This document shows positions 61,111 to 64,000 of a stretch of DNA of 64,000 nucleotides, piece after piece. The stretch lies in the NCBI RefSeq assembly GCF_000430645.1, contig NZ_AUMK01000003.1, positions 744,001 through 808,000 of the forward strand, read 5' to 3'. The notes beneath the pieces are model-generated. The model saw only the letters and a list, made by a program, of their open reading frames with translations. It was not told the DNA's origin and did no database searches. This stretch comes from Aquimarina latercula DSM 2041 (GTDB lineage: Bacteria > Bacteroidota > Bacteroidia > Flavobacteriales > Flavobacteriaceae). Made by a program: the position numbers and the translations under genes. Position 1 is the stretch's first letter. Each line of letters starts with the position of its first letter.

Positions 61111-62559
61111 ATGCCTATTACTATCATGGGGGATAAGGAATTCGAGTCCGTCCCTTCGCTTAAGAGTAAAGCCTTACGAATCAATCTAAATGCTAACATC
61201 TATGGAACCTTCGCGGAGATAGGTGCCGGTCAGGAAACAGCACGTAATTTTTTTAGAGCTGGAGGTGCATCTGGTACTATTGCAAAAGCTATGAGTGCTT
61301 ATGATAAAGATTTTAGTGATGCCATCTACGGAATAGAAGATGATAAACGCTATGTAACCGAGGCTCGATTAAAAAAGATGTTGAAGCACGAGGTACGTCT
61401 TATAGAAGAGCGAATAAAGAGAGAAAAACATCCAAATAAATTATTTTTCAGTTATGCTAATACAGTAGCTACAATTGATTTTGCTAAGAAATATAAAGGA
61501 CACGGTTGGGTTGGTATTCGATACCAAACTAAACCAGATGAAGACTATAATGAAATAATACTTCATATCCGTTTTCATGAAAATGATGCTAAACTACAGC
61601 AAATGACCTTGGGAGTTTTAGGAGTTAATCTTATTTATGGAGCTTATTATAAATATGATAATCCAAAAAAATTACTTCGTTATCTATATGATCACTTAGA
61701 TAAAGACCAAATTGAAATTGACACTATTAATTTTTCCGGTCCAAGATTTAAAAAAGTGGATAACCGATTAATGAGTTTGCAATTGGTTAAAAATGGAATG
61801 ACCGAAGCGGTAATGTTTGGACCTGATGGTAATAATGTTCTACCCGCTGCTGTATTATATAAAAAGAATATCCTAGCTCTAAGAGGAAGTTTTAGACCAG
61901 TGACCAAAGTAAATATGGATATTTATAAAAAGTCACTTAATATGTTCCTTAATGAGAATAAGGTACGTAAAGAGAAAACAATTGAGATTTTTGAAATCAC
62001 CTTATCTAACCTTAGAGCAGAAGGGGAAATCGATGAAGAAGATTTTATGTCTAGAGCAAGATTATTATGCTCCTTAGGGCAGACTGTAATGATTTCTAAT
62101 TTCCAGGAATATTATAAAGTTGTAGAGTACTTCTCTAATTATACTAAAGAGCGTATGGCGCTTTCTATGGGTGTAAATAATCTAGTAGATATATTTGACG
62201 AAAAATACTATCGACATTTAAGTGGAGGTATTCTAGAAGCTTTCGGAAAACTCTTCTTTAAAGATCTTAAAGTATATTTATATCCTTTAAAAGACCCTAA
62301 AACTGGAGACTTAACTACAAGTGAAAACCTTAAGGTACATCCTAGAATGAAAGAATTATATAAATTCTTTAAATACAATGGAAAACTTCAAGATATTGTA
62401 GATTTTGATCCTTCTATAATGGATATATATTCTAGAGAAGTACTTCGAAAAATTCAGGAAGGTGAATCTGGATGGGAAGAACAATTACCTGAACTTATTC
62501 CAGAAATGATTAAAGAAAATAATTTCTTCGGTTATAAAGAAACCGAAAAAGTACAATAA
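61111..62559 (+). CDS. Conserved protein of unknown function, 482 residues
   Basis: The protein begins MPITIMGDKEFESVP, and its N-terminal block SKALRINLNANIYGTFAEIGAGQ and RAGGASGTIAKAMSAYD are strikingly regular. There is no TM or signal peptide. Later blocks include FFSYANTVATIDFAKKYKGHGWVGIRYQ, LGVLGVNLIYGAYYKY, MFGPDGNNVLPAAVLYKKNILALRGSFRP and SLGQTVMISNFQEYYKVVEY. I recognise it as a conserved family but not its function; family members are sometimes mislabelled as nicotinate-nucleotide adenylyltransferases, and I see no NadD motif. It is monocistronic, and a strong hairpin lies 112 bp past its stop. Confidence 0.75.
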   Translation: MPITIMGDKEFESVPSLKSKALRINLNANIYGTFAEIGAGQETARNFFRAGGASGTIAKAMSAYDKDFSDAIYGIEDDKRYVTEARLKKMLKHEVRLIEERIKREKHPNKLFFSYANTVATIDFAKKYKGHGWVGIRYQTKPDEDYNEIILHIRFHENDAKLQQMTLGVLGVNLIYGAYYKYDNPKKLLRYLYDHLDKDQIEIDTINFSGPRFKKVDNRLMSLQLVKNGMTEAVMFGPDGNNVLPAAVLYKKNILALRGSFRPVTKVNMDIYKKSLNMFLNENKVRKEKTIEIFEITLSNLRAEGEIDEEDFMSRARLLCSLGQTVMISNFQEYYKVVEYFSNYTKERMALSMGVNNLVDIFDEKYYRHLSGGILEAFGKLFFKDLKVYLYPLKDPKTGDLTTSENLKVHPRMKELYKFFKYNGKLQDIVDFDPSIMDIYSREVLRKIQEGESGWEEQLPELIPEMIKENNFFGYKETEKVQ

Positions 62560-62880
62560 ACAAGTACTTAAATTTTTACATCTTAATAACCACTTAGGGA
62601 CTAGCAGTAAATACTAATATATTAGTATATATTTCGGTTATATTTAATTCCGAAAACTTAAATATTCTAAGCTATAATTTCTATTGTTACATAATATGTG
62701 TGATAATAGAAATTATAGTATTTGATTGTTAAGAATTACTTACAGAACTTTATTTTGACAATTAAAGCATATCCCTAATTCTAATTGCAGAGTAAAGTAA
62801 GTAACACTCTTTATTCTATAATTAGTAAGGAAATGGAAAAAACAAATCTTTAGAGAATTTAAAACTTTTTTTACTGACCT
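62560..62880. other. 321-bp gap with a long RNA-type hairpin
   Basis: It contains a perfect 18-bp palindrome ATACTAATATATTAGTAT (62611-62628) and a 20-bp stem hairpin (62672-62718). No gene is supported. Confidence 0.6.
62672..62718 (+). ncRNA. Long hairpin, possible 3' UTR element or small RNA
   Basis: Arms of 20 nt (62672-62691 and 62699-62718) share CTATAATTTCTATT and pair over the whole length with a 7-nt TAATATG loop. The only two non-Watson-Crick positions are G-U and U-G in the plus-strand RNA; on the minus strand they would be C-A and A-C mismatches. That strand asymmetry points to a plus-strand transcript, perhaps the 3' UTR of the upstream gene. There is no T-run after it, so it is not a standard terminator. 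Confidence 0.45.
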
Positions 62881-63309
62881 ATGCAACAAGTATCAATCAA
62901 AACCAATCCTGAAATTGCATTGGTTTATAAAAAATACCCTGCCCTAGTTATGGGTAAAATAATGAATCTTCGGAATTTAATTATTGAAACAGCTAAAGAA
63001 ATAGAAGACATAAAGAGTATTGAAGAAACATTAAAATGGGGAGAACCTAGTTTCTTAGTTAAAAAAGGTAGCACAATAAGAATCGACTGGAAAAAGAGTA
63101 AACCCAATCAATACGGCATGTATTTTCAATGCACTAGTAAATTAATTACCACATTTAGAGTTTTATACAAAGATACTTTTCAGTTTGAAGGAAACCGTGC
63201 TATTATATTTCCAATAGAATTTGATATTCCAGAAAAAGAACTAAAAAATTGTATTACTGTTGCTTTGACCTATCATAAAGTAAAACATCTACCGATGTTA
63301 GGAATGTAA
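62881..63309 (+). CDS. DUF1801 protein
   Basis: 142 residues. NLRNLIIETAKEIEDIKSIEETLKWGEPSFLVKKGSTIRIDWKKSKPNQYGMYFQC is the DUF1801 core, with a C-terminal TYHKVKHLPML. Cytosolic. A second DUF1801-type protein lies at 50231, with a different C-terminal domain. No function established. It is closed by a terminator at 63317. Confidence 0.85.
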   Translation: MQQVSIKTNPEIALVYKKYPALVMGKIMNLRNLIIETAKEIEDIKSIEETLKWGEPSFLVKKGSTIRIDWKKSKPNQYGMYFQCTSKLITTFRVLYKDTFQFEGNRAIIFPIEFDIPEKELKNCITVALTYHKVKHLPMLGM

Positions 63310-63316
63310 AGAAAAC

Positions 63317-63350
63317 AAAAAGCATATGAATTATAAGTACATATGCTTTT
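63317..63350 (+). terminator. Terminator after the DUF1801 gene
   Basis: Stem AAAAGCATATG / CATATGCTTTT with an 11-nt loop, followed by CTGTTTT. Confidence 0.8.
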
Positions 63351-63419
63351 CTGTTTTAATATAAAACACACTCTCAAACAATTTGAGCAGCGTTATCTCT
63401 AGTTTTTATTTTGAAATAA

Positions 63420-64000
63420 TTAATTTTTAATCAATTTCTTAACTACACTATCACCTGAATCGTTATTAATTTCAACTAAGTAAAAACCACTAGCTAAAGC
63501 TGATATATCTATTGGGGCAGATTGAAATACATTATTCATAATTAGCTCACCTTGAACATTATAAATTTTAAATGATGAAACACCTAGCGTACTCGCATTA
63601 GCAATATCAATATATCTATTTGCTGGATTAGGGTATAACGAAACTGTTTCAGAATTAAAAACTATATCATCAGTGGATAAAATATTAGCCTGAGTAAGTT
63701 CTATAATACCCCAACAAGAATCAAAAGTGCCAATATCTAATGTCATAGCGCCTGTATTATCGGTTTCAAACAATAAATCAACTGAAGCTTTACCAGGCAT
63801 ATGGAGTGTAGCCCCTGTAATAGGGTTAGGAAAAACAGTTGCTGGAATTTTTACCGAAATATTTTCATGAGTTTGAGATGTATCTTCTACAGCGTCATAT
63901 TTTCTATTAATTAGGTGAAGTACATATGGTGCTGATGGGTTTTCAGAAGACATTCGAGGAAATGCAGAAACTAGGTAATTTACCCACTCACCATTACGTA
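63420..64000 (-). CDS. T9SS cargo protein, N-terminal part cut by the window
   Basis: The frame is open from the stop at 63420 to the window edge: beyond the internal Met, codons RNGEWVNYLVSAFPR continue, so the 177-residue frame that starts at 63953 is not the real start. Visible are a beta-rich domain (VLHLINRKYDAVED, VDLLFETDNTGAMTLDIG) and a C-terminal type A T9SS sorting domain (VSLYPNPANRYIDI, IDISALASGFYLVEINN) ending in VKKLIKN. It is exported to the cell surface by the type IX system. The catalytic or binding part lies outside the window. Confidence 0.82.
   Translation of the reverse strand, partial: RNGEWVNYLVSAFPRMSSENPSAPYVLHLINRKYDAVEDTSQTHENISVKIPATVFPNPITGATLHMPGKASVDLLFETDNTGAMTLDIGTFDSCWGIIELTQANILSTDDIVFNSETVSLYPNPANRYIDIANASTLGVSSFKIYNVQGELIMNNVFQSAPIDISALASGFYLVEINNDSGDSVVKKLIKN

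Noticed and set aside
61111..62559. Nicotinate-nucleotide adenylyltransferase as a name for this gene
   Set aside because: I see neither the GxFxPxHxGH nor the ISSTxxR motif of that enzyme family; the protein is more than twice as long.
62611..62628. Perfect palindrome ATACTAATATATTAGTAT as an operator
   Set aside because: Composed almost only of A and T in A+T-rich DNA, so chance is a fair explanation; noted only in the intergenic entry.
1..64000. Mobile elements, CRISPR array, tRNA and rRNA genes
   Set aside because: No transposase-like frame, no regularly spaced direct repeats and no cloverleaf or rRNA-like sequence were seen on either strand by eye; a tRNAscan and IS search would settle it.

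Overview
The window looks like a chromosomal segment of a marine, polysaccharide-degrading member of the Flavobacteriia (Bacteroidota). An Aquimarina-like organism would fit, but the genus is a guess. The grounds are a very A+T-rich sequence, several exact TTG-N19-21-TAnnTTTG promoters of the Bacteroidota type, type IX secretion (T9SS) C-terminal sorting domains, carboxypeptidase-D-like TonB-dependent receptors, BatA, DUF5916, PL7 alginate lyases and a GH31 enzyme. I see no rRNA, tRNA, insertion sequence, prophage or CRISPR array. All genes look intact except the two cut by the window edges.

Layout. 1-2.7 kb: a truncated DMT-family permease, the ATPase ychF and a small secreted protein. 2.8-13 kb: a carbohydrate block with two duplicated PL7 alginate lyase lipoproteins, each behind a pair of UxuR/ExuR-like operators exactly 20 bp apart, then two paralogous TonB-dependent receptors. 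13-22.8 kb: two overlapping alpha/beta hydrolases, a barrel protein, ferredoxin back to back with a LuxC-like acyl-CoA reductase, serC-serA, DUF937, small membrane and lipoproteins, and an msrA-folE-small membrane protein run. 22.9-26.9 kb: DUF5916 barrel, LolD-like ATPase, TIGR02757 protein. 27-32 kb: two near-identical PhoX-like lipoproteins flanking a di-heme peroxidase. 32-38.6 kb: GAF histidine kinase, FAD oxidoreductase, NYN/LOTUS protein, DUF2071, barrel protein, RhlE-type helicase. 38.7-42.3 kb: BatA, a dihydroorotase homologue that has lost its metal-binding histidines, and a small membrane protein.

42.3-46.9 kb is the least ordinary part. It holds a minus-strand cassette with a periplasmic protein made of two PilJ/NIT-like sensor modules, an alginate-export-family porin and two DUF3887-like secreted proteins. 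A 611-bp regulatory region follows with two copies of a TTACGG...CCGTAA dyad and a perfect TTTAAC triplet at 11-bp period, then a LAS-type peptidase-like membrane protein. 47-64 kb: carboxylesterase, sugar dehydrogenase fused to a seven-repeat propeller, small metabolic and regulatory genes, a GH31 lipoprotein, a phytase-like/GDPD fusion, an MBL hydrolase pair, a conserved 482-residue protein of unknown function followed by a strong RNA hairpin, a DUF1801 protein and a truncated T9SS cargo.

How it fits together: alginate is cut at the cell surface by the two lyases, and the neighbouring receptors may import the products, although no SusD partner, PL6/PL17 enzyme or uronate catabolic gene is present. 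The PhoX-like pair and the phytase/GDPD fusion share an upstream sequence element and may form a phosphate-scavenging set. Local duplication recurs through the window (PL7, receptors, hydrolases, PhoX-like, DUF3887-like, DUF1801). Start codons were often moved downstream of the longest open frame to give a plausible signal peptide or family start; each case is stated.
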